35,259 bases of DNA from Marinococcus halophilus (GTDB lineage Bacteria > Bacillota > Bacilli > Bacillales > Marinococcaceae): positions 1 to 35,259 of the forward strand of contig NZ_NPFA01000020.1 in NCBI RefSeq assembly GCF_002265875.1, in the 5' to 3' direction. Under the pieces are notes generated by a model. That model saw only the letters and a program-made list of their open reading frames with translations, searched no databases and was not told the origin of the DNA. Position numbers and translations under genes: made by a program. Shown here one piece after another: positions 23,332-31,637 of this stretch (its first letter is position 1; the number at the start of each line of letters is the position of its first letter).

Positions 23332-23958
23332 TTAAGCTTTCTTTTTCCCAGAAGCAGAAATAGAGGATTTCTCAGATGGTTGTTCTATTTCTGGTGAGGT
23401 AGCATCTGTATACCATATAAATTTGCCTGTGAAGCCATAGACTAAACTAATTATGATTACTAGAAAGTGATACCATAAAAATGGTAAATATGCTAAAGTA
23501 GCTACTCCTAATGTAGCCGCCTAAATACGCCACCAACAGGCCAGGGGACCATCGGAGTCGTAATAGTTCCTCCAGCCTTAGTATTTCTTGATAAAACACG
23601 TTTCTCAATACCTTACTTTTCGTAGTTTTTTCTGTTATTTTATTATCTGTGATAATAGAAACGTAAGCTGCGCCCCCGAAGAATTTGCCAAATAAAGCGG
23701 ATAACATGGTAGATGTAGTTAATTTTCCAGAATTTGTTGCCCATTTCGCTAGTGTGTTTCTGATGGTCCTTAATACTCCAATGGATTCCATCAGTCCCCC
23801 TAAACCAAGTGCAAGCAGGATTAATAAAATCACTTCCAGCATTGATACAATACCGCCGCTATTTAGTAGATTATCAATAAATAGAATAAACCGGTTAAAA
23901 GGAAGAGGAGCCCTGAAATAATAAACGCTGGTACACTCACATACAGCATTTTAATTTT
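23332..23958 (-). pseudogene. nhaC: Decayed nhaC (Na+/H+ antiporter), truncated and frameshifted
   Basis: Three reading frames together restore the last half of an NhaC protein: LYVSVPAFIISGLLFLLTG, then after a frameshift near 23870 MLEVILLILLALGLGGLMES with TLAKWATNSGKLTTSTMLSA and YVSIITDNKITEK, then after a frameshift near 23610 SRNTKAGGTITTPMVPWPVG, and after another near 23530 the tail with LGVATLAYLPFLWYHFLV and YGFTGKFIWYTD. The N-terminal half is missing: homology stops next to the end of the neighbouring gene at 23963. The gene is clearly dead. Confidence 0.88.
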
Positions 23959-23962
23959 TAAT

Positions 23963-25051
23963 TTACAGAGATGATTTTTCAGTTTGTATGTTTTTACCCG
24001 GTACCTTTATTTTCATGTCAGGTTGCTTGTTTACTTCAGAATTTCTTAATTCATTGGCAGTCATGATTGAATAATTCCTAAAAACAAAGGCTCCTGCATA
24101 ACCAACACTTAAACTTAAAATCGCACATATACTGGCTGCTAAAATAACCTGTCCGGCGGGATTATAAGCAAACATGACGGCTAACCCAGCAATGGGGGTA
24201 GCAGAACCCGAAGCTTCATTGGTCATGGCTAATAAAGAAATCACAACGCCACTTGCAGCGCCCCCGACAAAATTTGTGATATACATAGGAATTGGATTGG
24301 CAGATATAAGATCTGCTTGAGTCAGTGGTTCAATCGCGACAGATAAATTATCTTTTTTGTCTCCAAACTTCATCTTCTTGAAAAAGATAAAATTCATGAA
24401 AGAAGACCCAAAAACGGCCAAGGCTCCTATTGCCATAGGAGTACCTGTTAACCCCAAAACTGCTGTTAGCGCCATGGAGCTTAAGGGTGCTGTAGCTACG
24501 ACAGTGATAACGCCGCCTAAAATGATGCCCATAACAATGGGGCTGGATTGCGAGGTAGACACCAGTATATCACCAATATTTAAAAGGGTGGCATCAACCA
24601 CCGGGCTAACACTTACCCCGATTAATCTACTAAGAGGGGCTGCTAGAATAATAATCACAATTAAATCTAACCCATTCGGAACCTTTTTTTCTAAGTACTT
24701 TACTACGAAGGCTACCAAATACCCTGCTAAAAAACCAGGAAGAATACCTAGGTCTGCACAGGCAATACCCACTAACACAGCATAAACCGGTGATACTCCA
24801 AGTGCTAAAGGAACGAGAGTAGCAGCTGCCACCCCTCCTAAACTCCCATTCGCTTCACCGACTGCTTTAAGAAAAGGGATATTTAACACATCTCCAAAGA
24901 AAAAAGCATGAAAAGCTTCAACCAAGAAACTTGCACAGGCCGCAGCAGCCAGTGCCCCCATCGCTTTATTCCCCTGAGGAGCTTTGTAATTGAACAAAGT
25001 AAAAAAAGCCAACACCAAGAACAATAATAGGACCCCAAACATCAACTCCAT
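23963..25051 (-). CDS. PTS_EIIC_2/PfoR-like polytopic membrane protein
   Basis: The 362-residue protein has about ten membrane segments and long Ala/Gly/Val-rich stretches (ALAAAACASFLVEAFHAFFF, GSLGGVAAATLVPLALGV, APLSSMALTAVLGLTGTP, PIPMYITNFVGGAASGVVIS). This resembles the PTS_EIIC_2 family, whose members include PfoR, a proposed regulator, and which lack EIIA/EIIB partners. A transport substrate is unknown. An upstream ATG at 25114 exists, but GGGAGG before the ATG at 25051 and a cre-like site between them favour 25051. The gene lies next to L-serine dehydratase, on the same strand. Confidence 0.65.
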   Translation of the reverse strand: MELMFGVLLLFLVLAFFTLFNYKAPQGNKAMGALAAAACASFLVEAFHAFFFGDVLNIPFLKAVGEANGSLGGVAAATLVPLALGVSPVYAVLVGIACADLGILPGFLAGYLVAFVVKYLEKKVPNGLDLIVIIILAAPLSRLIGVSVSPVVDATLLNIGDILVSTSQSSPIVMGIILGGVITVVATAPLSSMALTAVLGLTGTPMAIGALAVFGSSFMNFIFFKKMKFGDKKDNLSVAIEPLTQADLISANPIPMYITNFVGGAASGVVISLLAMTNEASGSATPIAGLAVMFAYNPAGQVILAASICAILSLSVGYAGAFVFRNYSIMTANELRNSEVNKQPDMKIKVPGKNIQTEKSSL

Positions 25052-25086
25052 ACATTCGCCTCCCAATGATTGATGACAAACGCAAA

Positions 25087-25251
25087 AGTAAGCGTTATCA
25101 TTTTTCGATTGCAAAAATTATTTAACTTTTATTTCACAGGGTATTAAACTTAAATGTTTTCCACTTTTGTACCGAAACTTATTAAGAATGTTCATATAGT
25201 CATCTTTTTAACTCGTTAGTTATAGCATATTCTTTTAAGCATCAATGTAAA
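25087..25251 (-). promoter_or_regulatory. Promoter region and cre-like site of the PfoR-like gene
   Basis: AGTAAGCGTTATCA (25087-25100) matches the cre consensus at 13 of 14 positions. Further upstream, reading leftwards, TTTACA (25246-25251), 16 bases and TATGCT (25224-25229) form a possible promoter. The rest of the gap to the serine dehydratase gene (25252-25561) shows nothing I can identify. Confidence 0.4.
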
Positions 25252-25561
25252 TGTGCACAAAGCATGTAGGTATTTCTTTTATTAATACGTTGAGAAACAT
25301 TTCCGAGTATTTTGCTGACCTTTATATTTTTGGTACTGCAGACGAATAAAAGATCAGCAAACGTTAAGATATTGAATATAAGGGAGGCCTCGTCTCGATT
25401 CACTTCTCAGACGCTAACTACTTACATGACCTTCATAAGTCACTGACGCTCCCAAAAATTGGTCATCTAAAAATTTTGATAAGATTTTTTGCTAGGGCGA
25501 GAGTTCTTACTGAATAGTTCAAACTTAAAAGACGCAGTGATTTATTCAAGAATAAGTATTC

Positions 25562-26446
25562 TTATAAGTTACATGGCCGCTGATAGACCCGTTGCGCTGC
25601 TTGCAAACCGGTCGGTGTTTGTGCAAGTCCTCCCTCAGCGGTTTCTTTTAAACTCCCTGGCATGTCTTTGCCAATGGTATGCATGGTATGAATGACTTCA
25701 TCACAAGGGATCCGACTTTCAATGCCAGCTAGGGCCATATCCGCCGCTGAAAAGGCAATAGAGGTCCCGATCACATTACGCTTCACGCAGGGCACTTCCA
25801 CTAACCCCCCGACAGGATCACAAACTAATCCCAGAAGGGATTTCATGGCCATCGCCACGGCATGTGTCACAGCTTCCGGAGATCCGCCGCGCAATTCCGT
25901 TATGGTTCCCGCAGCCATTGCTGTAGCCGATCCTACTTCCGCCTGGCACCCACCGGCGGCTCCCGAGACAAAAGCATGGTTGGCAAACACATAACCAATG
26001 GCGCTCGCTGCAAACAGCCCCATCGTAAGTGCTTCATCATTAACATGATGATTTTCCTGCAGAGAAATCATGATGCCAGGAAGAATGCCCGCGGACCCCG
26101 CGGTCGGCGTCGCCACAATCACATTCATTTTTGCGTTGCTTTCAGAGGTGGCCATGGCTGCCTCCATCGCTTTGCTGATGGTGGGGCCGGATAGGGGATC
26201 GGTTGTCTGATTGTATTGATGCATCCGATAGGCGTCCCCGCCCGACAGTTTGCTGGTCGTTTCCTCCAAGTCATTGATTCCTTGGGCCACAGCTTCTTTC
26301 ATCACGCTCAGCCTTTCTTGCATCTGGGCGAATATTTTTTCCCGTTCACCCCCGGTCCGCTCTATCTCCCGCTGGATCATCCATTCACCCAGTGAAACGC
26401 CTCGCTCCTGGCATGCCGCCACAATGTCTTTCATGGTTTCCGTCAT
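25562..26446 (-). CDS. sdaAA: L-serine dehydratase, alpha chain
   Basis: This iron-sulfur enzyme chain (294 residues) deaminates L-serine to pyruvate and ammonia. Cysteines for the [4Fe-4S] cluster lie in AAGGCQAEVGSA, LGLVCDPVGGLVEVPC and adjacent KRN. The start shares ATGA with the end of sdaAB, as in the usual beta-alpha operon of Firmicutes. It is more GC-rich than the aromatic genes. The C-terminus QRVYQRPCNL is slightly shorter than the Bacillus subtilis protein (300 residues). Expression is expected to depend on the glycine riboswitch upstream of sdaAB. Confidence 0.93.
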   Translation of the reverse strand: MTETMKDIVAACQERGVSLGEWMIQREIERTGGEREKIFAQMQERLSVMKEAVAQGINDLEETTSKLSGGDAYRMHQYNQTTDPLSGPTISKAMEAAMATSESNAKMNVIVATPTAGSAGILPGIMISLQENHHVNDEALTMGLFAASAIGYVFANHAFVSGAAGGCQAEVGSATAMAAGTITELRGGSPEAVTHAVAMAMKSLLGLVCDPVGGLVEVPCVKRNVIGTSIAFSAADMALAGIESRIPCDEVIHTMHTIGKDMPGSLKETAEGGLAQTPTGLQAAQRVYQRPCNL

Positions 26447-26940
26447 ACGTCCGAAACCTCCTTTTTGGTTTTTGCCACAATAGTATCAATATCCACGCCC
26501 GTGCCCAGGTTGATGCTCGCCTCCTGATGGTTAATAGCATAAATCATCGCGACGCCCCCGCCAATAGAGGCTCCTATGATGTGCAGGGTCCCCGCCCGGG
26601 AAGCGGCTTCCACCTGCACAGTATTCGGGTGATAGTCCGGAGGAGCATCGGGAACGAGCGTAAAATGGTAATCCAGATGACGATCCTTGGCTAATGCATA
26701 GGCGCTGCGAATATTAAGATCCCGTGACGATAACCCGAGCAAGCCGCCGATAATGGCTTTGTCCGATCCGTGGCCTTGGTACGTCGAGGCCAAAGATCCG
26801 TAAAACGTAATGGTGACATGGTCCAAATCTCCTAGCCAAGTGTGCACAAATTTGCCAATAGAGACCACTCCAGCGGTGTGTGAACTCGAAGGGCCCACCA
26901 TGATCGGGCCAATAATATCAAAACAGCTATCAAATTGCAT
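26443..26940 (-). CDS. sdaAB: L-serine dehydratase, beta chain lacking the ACT domain
   Basis: The protein has 165 residues against about 220 in B. subtilis. The beta-chain domain is complete: FDIIGPIMVGPSSSHTAG, then GSLASTYQGHGSDKAIIGGL and HPNTVQVEA to GASIGGGVAMIYAINH. It then ends (AKTKKEVSDV) where the regulatory ACT domain normally starts. The stop overlaps the alpha-chain ATG cleanly, so the truncation does not look like random decay. GAGGAGG precedes the ATG. A cre-like site lies 24 bases upstream. Confidence 0.88.
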   Translation of the reverse strand: MQFDSCFDIIGPIMVGPSSSHTAGVVSIGKFVHTWLGDLDHVTITFYGSLASTYQGHGSDKAIIGGLLGLSSRDLNIRSAYALAKDRHLDYHFTLVPDAPPDYHPNTVQVEAASRAGTLHIIGASIGGGVAMIYAINHQEASINLGTGVDIDTIVAKTKKEVSDV

Positions 26941-26963
26941 AAGTACCTCCTCAAATTATTTAT

Positions 26964-26977
26964 TGTAAGCGTTTATA
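26964..26977 (-). promoter_or_regulatory. cre-like site before sdaAB
   Basis: TGTAAGCGTTTATA matches the cre consensus at 13 of 14 positions, between the riboswitch terminator and the sdaAB ribosome site. Confidence 0.45.
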
Positions 26978-26981
26978 AAAT

Positions 26982-27022
26982 AAAAAAGGACAGAGAAGTA
27001 GCGTTTACGCCACATCTCTGTC
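26982..27022 (-). terminator. Riboswitch expression-platform terminator
   Basis: Read leftwards, GACAGAGA (27022-27015) pairs with TCTCTGTC (26996-26989), with an inner stem and TAAA loop, followed by CCTTTTTTA. The 5' arm overlaps the 3' end of the glycine aptamer, as in the B. subtilis gcvT leader. Confidence 0.88.
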
Positions 27023-27195
27023 TGGGAGCCTGAAAGATTTCATCTTTTTACAAAGAATTCTCTTCTTCGGCAGGTAGATACCTTCTCCAGAGGTGCATCC
27101 TGTGTTAGTCCCGGAACCTGAGAGTTTTTCTTTTTAGGCTGTTTAAAAAGATTGCTCCTTCGGTGCTACAGCTACGCGCTGCAATCTCTCCCAAC
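27016..27195 (-). ncRNA. Tandem glycine riboswitch
   Basis: Reading leftwards: GGGAGAGATTGCAGCG, GCACCGAAGGAGCAAT, CTCTCAGG, then the linker, CTCTGGAGAAGG, GCCGAAGAAGAG, CTTTCAGG and CCAGACAGAG. The order and core sequences are those of the two-aptamer glycine riboswitch (Rfam gcvT) and close to the B. subtilis gcvT leader. Glycine binding would prevent the terminator and switch on sdaAB-sdaAA. Confidence 0.93.
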
Positions 27196-27224
27196 ACATT
27201 CATTTGCTTAATTTAGATTTATCT

Positions 27225-27253
27225 ATAATATACAGGAAAATTTATCCCTTCAA
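27225..27253 (-). promoter_or_regulatory. Promoter of the riboswitch-sda unit
   Basis: Reading leftwards, TTGAAG (27248-27253), a 17-base spacer and TATTAT (27225-27230) lie about 30 bases ahead of the aptamer. Confidence 0.6.
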
Positions 27254-27367
27254 ATAGATTAAGAGTACTAACCATGTCGGTGTAAAGATATTTTTATTAT
27301 AACTACATACTCATTCGATTAAAAGGCCTATGTATGAAATCGCCTTCATTTTGATTATCTTTCACAA

Positions 27368-27381
27368 TGATAACGCTCACA
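27368..27381 (+). promoter_or_regulatory. cre-like site before the AGCS symporter
   Basis: TGATAACGCTCACA matches the cre consensus at 13 of 14 positions, 94 bases before the start codon. Confidence 0.4.
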
Positions 27382-27475
27382 TTTTGTAAAAATTCACAAA
27401 CTAATTTTGACTATCTTTTACTATACTTTGAATGAAACCGCTTCACAATGTCGAAAAGAAGGTAGGAGTTCATCT

Positions 27476-28849
27476 TTGCTAGATTTTATTCAATCAATTA
27501 ACAACGTGCTTTGGGGCGTGCCAAGCCTGGTATTGCTCTTAGGTACAGGCGTTTTCCTAACAATTGTTTTAAAAGGAGTCCAATTTCATAAATTAATATA
27601 TGCTTTTCGTTTAGCCTTTACCAAAGAAAAAGCTACGGAAAAAGAAGAACAGGAGGGAGATATTAGTAATTTTAAAACCCTTATGACCATGCTTACCGCC
27701 ACCATAGGCAATGGAAATATTGCTGGAGTTGCTACCGCTTTAACGTTAGGCGGACCAGGCGCTATTTTCTGGATGTGGATCGTTGGATTGCTTGGGATGG
27801 CTACGAAATATTCGGAGGCTTTATTAGCAGTTAAATTTCGTATCAAGAATAAATACGGGGAATATTCAGGCGGGCCGATGTATTACATCGAAAAAGGGTT
27901 GGGGAAAAAATGGATGCCTTTGGCTTTGGCTTTTGCTCTTTTCGGTGCTTTTGCTGCTTTAGGTATAGGAAATAGCGTTCAATCTAACACCATCGCTGAC
28001 GTTATGGATCAAAGTTTCTTTGTGCCTAACTGGATTACCGGAGCTTTATTAGTCCTTTTAACTGCTCTGATTATCTTTGGCGGCATTCAACGAATTAGCA
28101 AAGTCGCCAGCTTTTTTGTGCCAATCATGTCTGTTTTATATATTTTCGGCGCAATGCTTATTATTATCATTCATTATGATCAGATTCTTCCTGCTTTCGG
28201 TTTGATTTTTCAGTACGCGTTTTCTCCCCTTTCAGCAGTGGGAGGTTTTACAGGTATTGCTGTGACGCAAGCGGTCCAAAGTGGTGTTGCCAGAGGGATT
28301 TTTTCCAATGAAGCGGGCCTGGGAACCGCTGCGCTTGTAGCAGGAAACGCTCGTACCGATTCACCGGTAAAACAAGCATTGGTAGCCATGACGGGAACCT
28401 TTATTGTCACCATTATTGTATGTAGTATGACAGCGATTGTGTTAATTGTAACTGGATTTTGGGATCCTACGGGGGGGCTGTATTCCGGTGTTTCGCATAA
28501 TGCTTCATTGGACGGAGGCGCTCTAACTAGTGCAGCATTCGGGGAAACGCTTGGGATTTTTGGCCAGTATATTGTGGCCTTTTCGGTCATATTTTTTGGG
28601 TTTTCCACCATTGTTGGGTGGTATGTATATGGGGAAAAATGTTTTGAATACTTAACGAATTTTCGCTTATTAAATACGTATCGGTTTATTTATCTTACCG
28701 CTACCTTTTTAGGCACGGTCGCTAATTTGGAACTCGTATGGGCATTTGCCGATATGGCCAATGCTTTAATGATGATTCCCAACTTACTTGCTTTACTGCT
28801 TTTGTATAAAATCATCCGTGAAGAAACGCAAAAGTTTTTCCTATATTAA
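27476..28849 (+). CDS. AGCS-family alanine/glycine:cation symporter
   Basis: The 457-residue importer has about eleven membrane segments and typical AGCS blocks: LMTMLTATIGNGNIAGVATAL, GGPGAIFWMWIVGLLGMATKYSEALLAVK, YSGGPMYYIEKGLG and GVARGIFSNEAGLGTAALV. It takes up alanine or glycine with Na+. The open frame extends to 27407, but GGTAGGAG followed seven bases later by TTG gives the normal start MLDFIQSINNVLWG, so TTG at 27476 is chosen. The next gene is alanine dehydrogenase, so alanine (or glycine) is the likely substrate. Confidence 0.9.
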   Translation: MLDFIQSINNVLWGVPSLVLLLGTGVFLTIVLKGVQFHKLIYAFRLAFTKEKATEKEEQEGDISNFKTLMTMLTATIGNGNIAGVATALTLGGPGAIFWMWIVGLLGMATKYSEALLAVKFRIKNKYGEYSGGPMYYIEKGLGKKWMPLALAFALFGAFAALGIGNSVQSNTIADVMDQSFFVPNWITGALLVLLTALIIFGGIQRISKVASFFVPIMSVLYIFGAMLIIIIHYDQILPAFGLIFQYAFSPLSAVGGFTGIAVTQAVQSGVARGIFSNEAGLGTAALVAGNARTDSPVKQALVAMTGTFIVTIIVCSMTAIVLIVTGFWDPTGGLYSGVSHNASLDGGALTSAAFGETLGIFGQYIVAFSVIFFGFSTIVGWYVYGEKCFEYLTNFRLLNTYRFIYLTATFLGTVANLELVWAFADMANALMMIPNLLALLLLYKIIREETQKFFLY

Positions 28850-28944
28850 GTTTTTAATAATATCCCTTTTTAACAAACAAGTAAGATTTTTCATATGAAA
28901 TGAAACTACAAAAAGAATAACTCTAATGAATAGGAGGCAATAGT

Positions 28945-30081
28945 ATGATTATAGGAATACCCAAAGAGATCAAAAACCAAGAAAAAAGAGTAGCAATCAC
29001 GCCAGCCGGAGTGCTGACATTGAAGAAAAATAACCATAAAGTTTTGATTGAGACCAAAGCGGGGCAGGGAAGCGGATTCGAGGACCAGGACTACGAACAA
29101 GCTGGGGCCACTATAATGCCACAGGCCCATCAAGTGTGGGCTCAGTCTGATATGATCATGAAAGTCAAGGAACCCATTGAACAAGAATATCAATTTTTTC
29201 GTGAAAACCTTATTTTGTTTACGTATCTACATCTCGCTGCAGAACCCGCATTAGCAGAAGCGTTAACGGCTAATAAAGTTACAGCGATTGCCTATGAAAC
29301 TGTACAAGAAAATGGGGCACTTCCTTTATTAACACCGATGAGTGAAGTAGCTGGACGAATGGCCGCCCAAGTGGGAGCCCAGTTCCTGGAAAGCATTTAT
29401 GAAGGAAAAGGGGTTTTGTTGTCCGGCGTGCCCGGGGTGAAAAAAGCAAAAGTAACTGTCATTGGCGGTGGCGTAGTAGGTACAAATGCAGCTAGAATTG
29501 CTCATGGCTTAGGGGCCGACGTGACCATTGTCGATTTAAACCCTGCACGCCTTCGGGAAATTGACGAAACCTTCGGAGGCCAAATTCAAACCATCAGCAG
29601 TAATCCTTTAAACATTGCTCAAGAAGTTCAATCATCCGACTTAGTCATTGGAGCAGTGCTTATTCCCGGAGCTCGAGCGCCCAAGCTCGTCACCAAGGAC
29701 ATGATTAAAACCATGGACAAAGGATCCGTTATTATTGATGTGGCCATTGATCAGGGAGGCATCATTGAGACAGCAGAAAAAGTAACGACGCACGAAAACC
29801 CTACGTATAACATTGAGGGCGTCGTCCACTATGCCGTCGCGAATATGCCCGGCGCCGTCCCAAGAACTTCCACCATCGCTTTAACCAATGTAACCATTCC
29901 TTATGCGCTGCATATTGCAAATAAAGGCGTTTACCAAGCATTAAATGACCATCCAGCCCTTAGTAAAGGACTGAACACAGCGAATGGCCAAATCACCCAT
30001 GACGCTGTGGCCAAAGAATTAAATTATCCTTACTTCCATGTAGCCGACGTTTTGGAAAAAAATATTTCTTCTTTGAATTAA
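28945..30081 (+). CDS. ald: Alanine dehydrogenase
   Basis: The 378-residue enzyme interconverts L-alanine with pyruvate plus ammonia using NAD. Active-site residues known from the family fall at their usual positions: R15, K75 and H96. The Rossmann motif [16 protein letters not shown] is followed by the acidic VDLN. AGGAGG precedes the ATG. Together with the symporter gene 95 bases upstream it forms an alanine uptake and use module; the L-serine dehydratase on the opposite side also yields pyruvate and ammonia. Confidence 0.95.
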   Translation: MIIGIPKEIKNQEKRVAITPAGVLTLKKNNHKVLIETKAGQGSGFEDQDYEQAGATIMPQAHQVWAQSDMIMKVKEPIEQEYQFFRENLILFTYLHLAAEPALAEALTANKVTAIAYETVQENGALPLLTPMSEVAGRMAAQVGAQFLESIYEGKGVLLSGVPGVKKAKVTVIGGGVVGTNAARIAHGLGADVTIVDLNPARLREIDETFGGQIQTISSNPLNIAQEVQSSDLVIGAVLIPGARAPKLVTKDMIKTMDKGSVIIDVAIDQGGIIETAEKVTTHENPTYNIEGVVHYAVANMPGAVPRTSTIALTNVTIPYALHIANKGVYQALNDHPALSKGLNTANGQITHDAVAKELNYPYFHVADVLEKNISSLN

Positions 30082-30187
30082 TATAGGGAATGATTATAAA
30101 CACTATTGAAGTCAAAAAATAATAAGTAACCTATTAAAAACTAGCTCAAAAAATCATTAACATGAACTAAAATAAGAACAAAGCAGG

Positions 30188-30217
30188 CCCCCAAGTATAT
30201 TGACTGGGGGGTTTTTC
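30188..30217 (+). terminator. Terminator after ald
   Basis: CCCCCA (30188-30193) pairs with TGGGGG (30205-30210), followed by GTTTTTCTTATTTT. Confidence 0.7.
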
Positions 30218-30257
30218 TTATTTTAAAACATCAGTTTGATTGCCTCACTCACAAACG

Positions 30258-30430
30258 CGCCACCATCGGGATTACAAAAACCATTGTCACTAAATACGCC
30301 TCGGAAGGTATTCGTGCCAATGCCGTAGCCTGAAGAAGTAGCGGAACTCGTGGAGTTCCTTTTGGGAGACAAATCGAATTATATTGACGGAGCAGTCGTC
30401 CCTGTTGACGGTGGTTTTACAGCGGTTTAA
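30258..30430 (+). pseudogene. Remnant of a short-chain dehydrogenase (SDR)
   Basis: Two pieces of the C-terminal half of an SDR protein are visible: IGITKTIVTKYASEGIRANA ending at a TGA (30331-30333), then EVAELVEFLLGDKSNYIDGA with VVPVDGGFTAV and a stop at 30428. The segment normally between them is deleted, and the N-terminal half with the cofactor site is absent. Confidence 0.8.
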
Positions 30431-30507
30431 CAATAACGAAAGAAAGGCAGCTTTTTTGAGCTACCGTTAAGAGAGGACTGATTCGTCCCGGGATCAGCCC
30501 CTGGTTT

Positions 30508-30540
30508 AAAGAGCAAGCAGTTGCGAACTGCTTGCTCTTT
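30508..30540. terminator. Hairpin between the SDR remnant and the DUF3892 gene
   Basis: AAAGAGCAAGCAGTT (30508-30522) pairs perfectly with AACTGCTTGCTCTTT (30526-30540) around GCG; rightwards it is followed by CACTTTTATT. It can act for both converging units. Confidence 0.75.
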
Positions 30541-30545
30541 CACTT

Positions 30546-30827
30546 TTATTCGCGTGGCAATTTTAACAGATTATCGTTTTCGGTATCATTAGGAGAAGAC
30601 CTTACATATTTTTGTTCCCCGTCCTTAGCTTTTATCAATTCAGGGTTGGGCTCAATATCAACGTAAATCTTGTCGTTCGGATTATCTCTTAAAAAATCGT
30701 AGAGATTTTCTTTTTTCTCCCACCCTTTTGGCGAGGGGCCTCCTTCAATATGAATCGAGTCAATTTCTTTTACGTCATCGGTATCTTTTTGTCCCACACG
30801 CATTCGGATAGCAGTAGCTTTTAGCAT
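30546..30827 (-). CDS. DUF3892-type small protein
   Basis: The 93-residue soluble acidic protein ends with KYVRSSPNDTENDNLLKLPR, the typical end of DUF3892 proteins ([E/K]Y[I/V]RS.PN.T..DNLL.LP). The N-terminal part (LKATAIRMR, IHIEGGPSPKGWEKKENLYDF) is a beta-rich stretch. A longer frame reaches 30890, but AAAGGAG before the ATG at 30827 sets the start. The function is unknown; it stands alone. Confidence 0.75.
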   Translation of the reverse strand: MLKATAIRMRVGQKDTDDVKEIDSIHIEGGPSPKGWEKKENLYDFLRDNPNDKIYVDIEPNPELIKAKDGEQKYVRSSPNDTENDNLLKLPRE

Positions 30828-31001
30828 GGTTTTTCTCCTTTCAAGGATAAAAATCTGAGCGTTTCTGTATTTATTGTATGTTGTTATCAATAAAATTGTC
30901 CACTATGTGTAAGTGATTTCTCCACAAAAGGACTCTGTCTGCAGTACTAGCAGAAACGGAATAAACGTATTTCCTTTCGACCATGAGGGAAGTTTGTATT
31001 T

Positions 31002-31256
31002 ATGGCTGAATATATGTTTCCAGTCATCTTTGATAACAGCTAAAACGAAAACAGAGCATTTACAATCACATTTCCTGATCTACCGGGTGGTATTAGCCAA
31101 GGAGAAGATATGGAAGAAGCTACATATATGGCTTGAGACGTTCTCGAAAGATTTCTCTATAGTATGGAAGAAGATCAAGAAATCATTCCCGCACCAAGTT
31201 CGTCAAAAGACATTACTCCTTCGAAGGATGCTTTTGTGGTTTTAGTGACGGCTTGA
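31002..31256 (+). pseudogene. HicB-type antitoxin remnant with two in-frame stops
   Basis: One frame of 85 codons reads MAEYMFPVIFDNS-stop-NENRAFTITFPDLPGG, ISQGEDMEEATYMA-stop-DVLERFLYSMEEDQ, EIIPAPSS and onward to a final TGA. This is the HicB pattern (FPDLPGG.SQGE..EEA...A.D.L...L). A TAA (31041-31043) and a TGA (31134-31136) break it without any frameshift. No hicA toxin gene is seen beside it, so it is a dead orphan. Confidence 0.75.
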
Positions 31257-31580
31257 TCTCCGATAGAATAACGGAACCAAGCCGCTTAAGAGTTTTACTT
31301 ATTTCCATTGTCTACTAGATGAAGGTCAGTTCAGAGTGGGCTTTCTTTTTTTATCCTTGCCACAAATCATAGAGATTACCCTTTGTAATGTCACAAAAGT
31401 AATTAACTTCCGATAATCTACTGTATGTTTACAAAAAATCAGCGTAATTAATATTCCTTGAGGAATTTTTTCATCGCTGCTCGTTACTGAGGCGATAAAT
31501 ATGATCTAGGCACTTCAATTATGAAAGCGGAAACATTTTATTTCTGAAATTAAGAATTACTTCGTTAAATGATAAGATTT
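31257..31580. other. Non-coding gap before the solute-binding protein gene
   Basis: Nothing that looks coding. A T-run at 31345-31353 follows GGGCTTTC, perhaps the end of a weak terminator for the hicB remnant. The remainder is AT-rich. Confidence 0.4.
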
Positions 31581-31619
31581 TAATAGCGCTTACATTTAAT
31601 ATTTCGTTAAGCGCTTAAC
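31581..31619 (+). promoter_or_regulatory. LacI-type palindromic operator and cre-like site before the ABC binding protein
   Basis: GTTAAGCGCTTAAC (31606-31619) is a perfect 14-bp palindrome with a central CG, the form bound by LacI-family repressors. TAATAGCGCTTACA (31581-31594), read on the other strand, matches the cre consensus at 13 of 14. The operator directly abuts the ribosome site. No LacI gene is in the window. Confidence 0.6.
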
Positions 31620-31637
31620 TAAAAGGGGGAGAAACAA

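Noticed and set aside
23447-23842. Intact small membrane protein of 131 residues
   Set aside because: It is one frame of the broken nhaC gene; its last 45 residues after the frameshift are out-of-frame translation.
31134-31136. In-frame TGA of the hicB relic as a recoded codon
   Set aside because: A second in-frame stop (TAA) occurs earlier, and nothing suggests selenocysteine insertion in a HicB protein; decay is simpler.
30913-31245. 110-codon open frame on the + strand
   Set aside because: It overlaps the HicB relic in another frame; only the relic frame gives a recognisable protein pattern.
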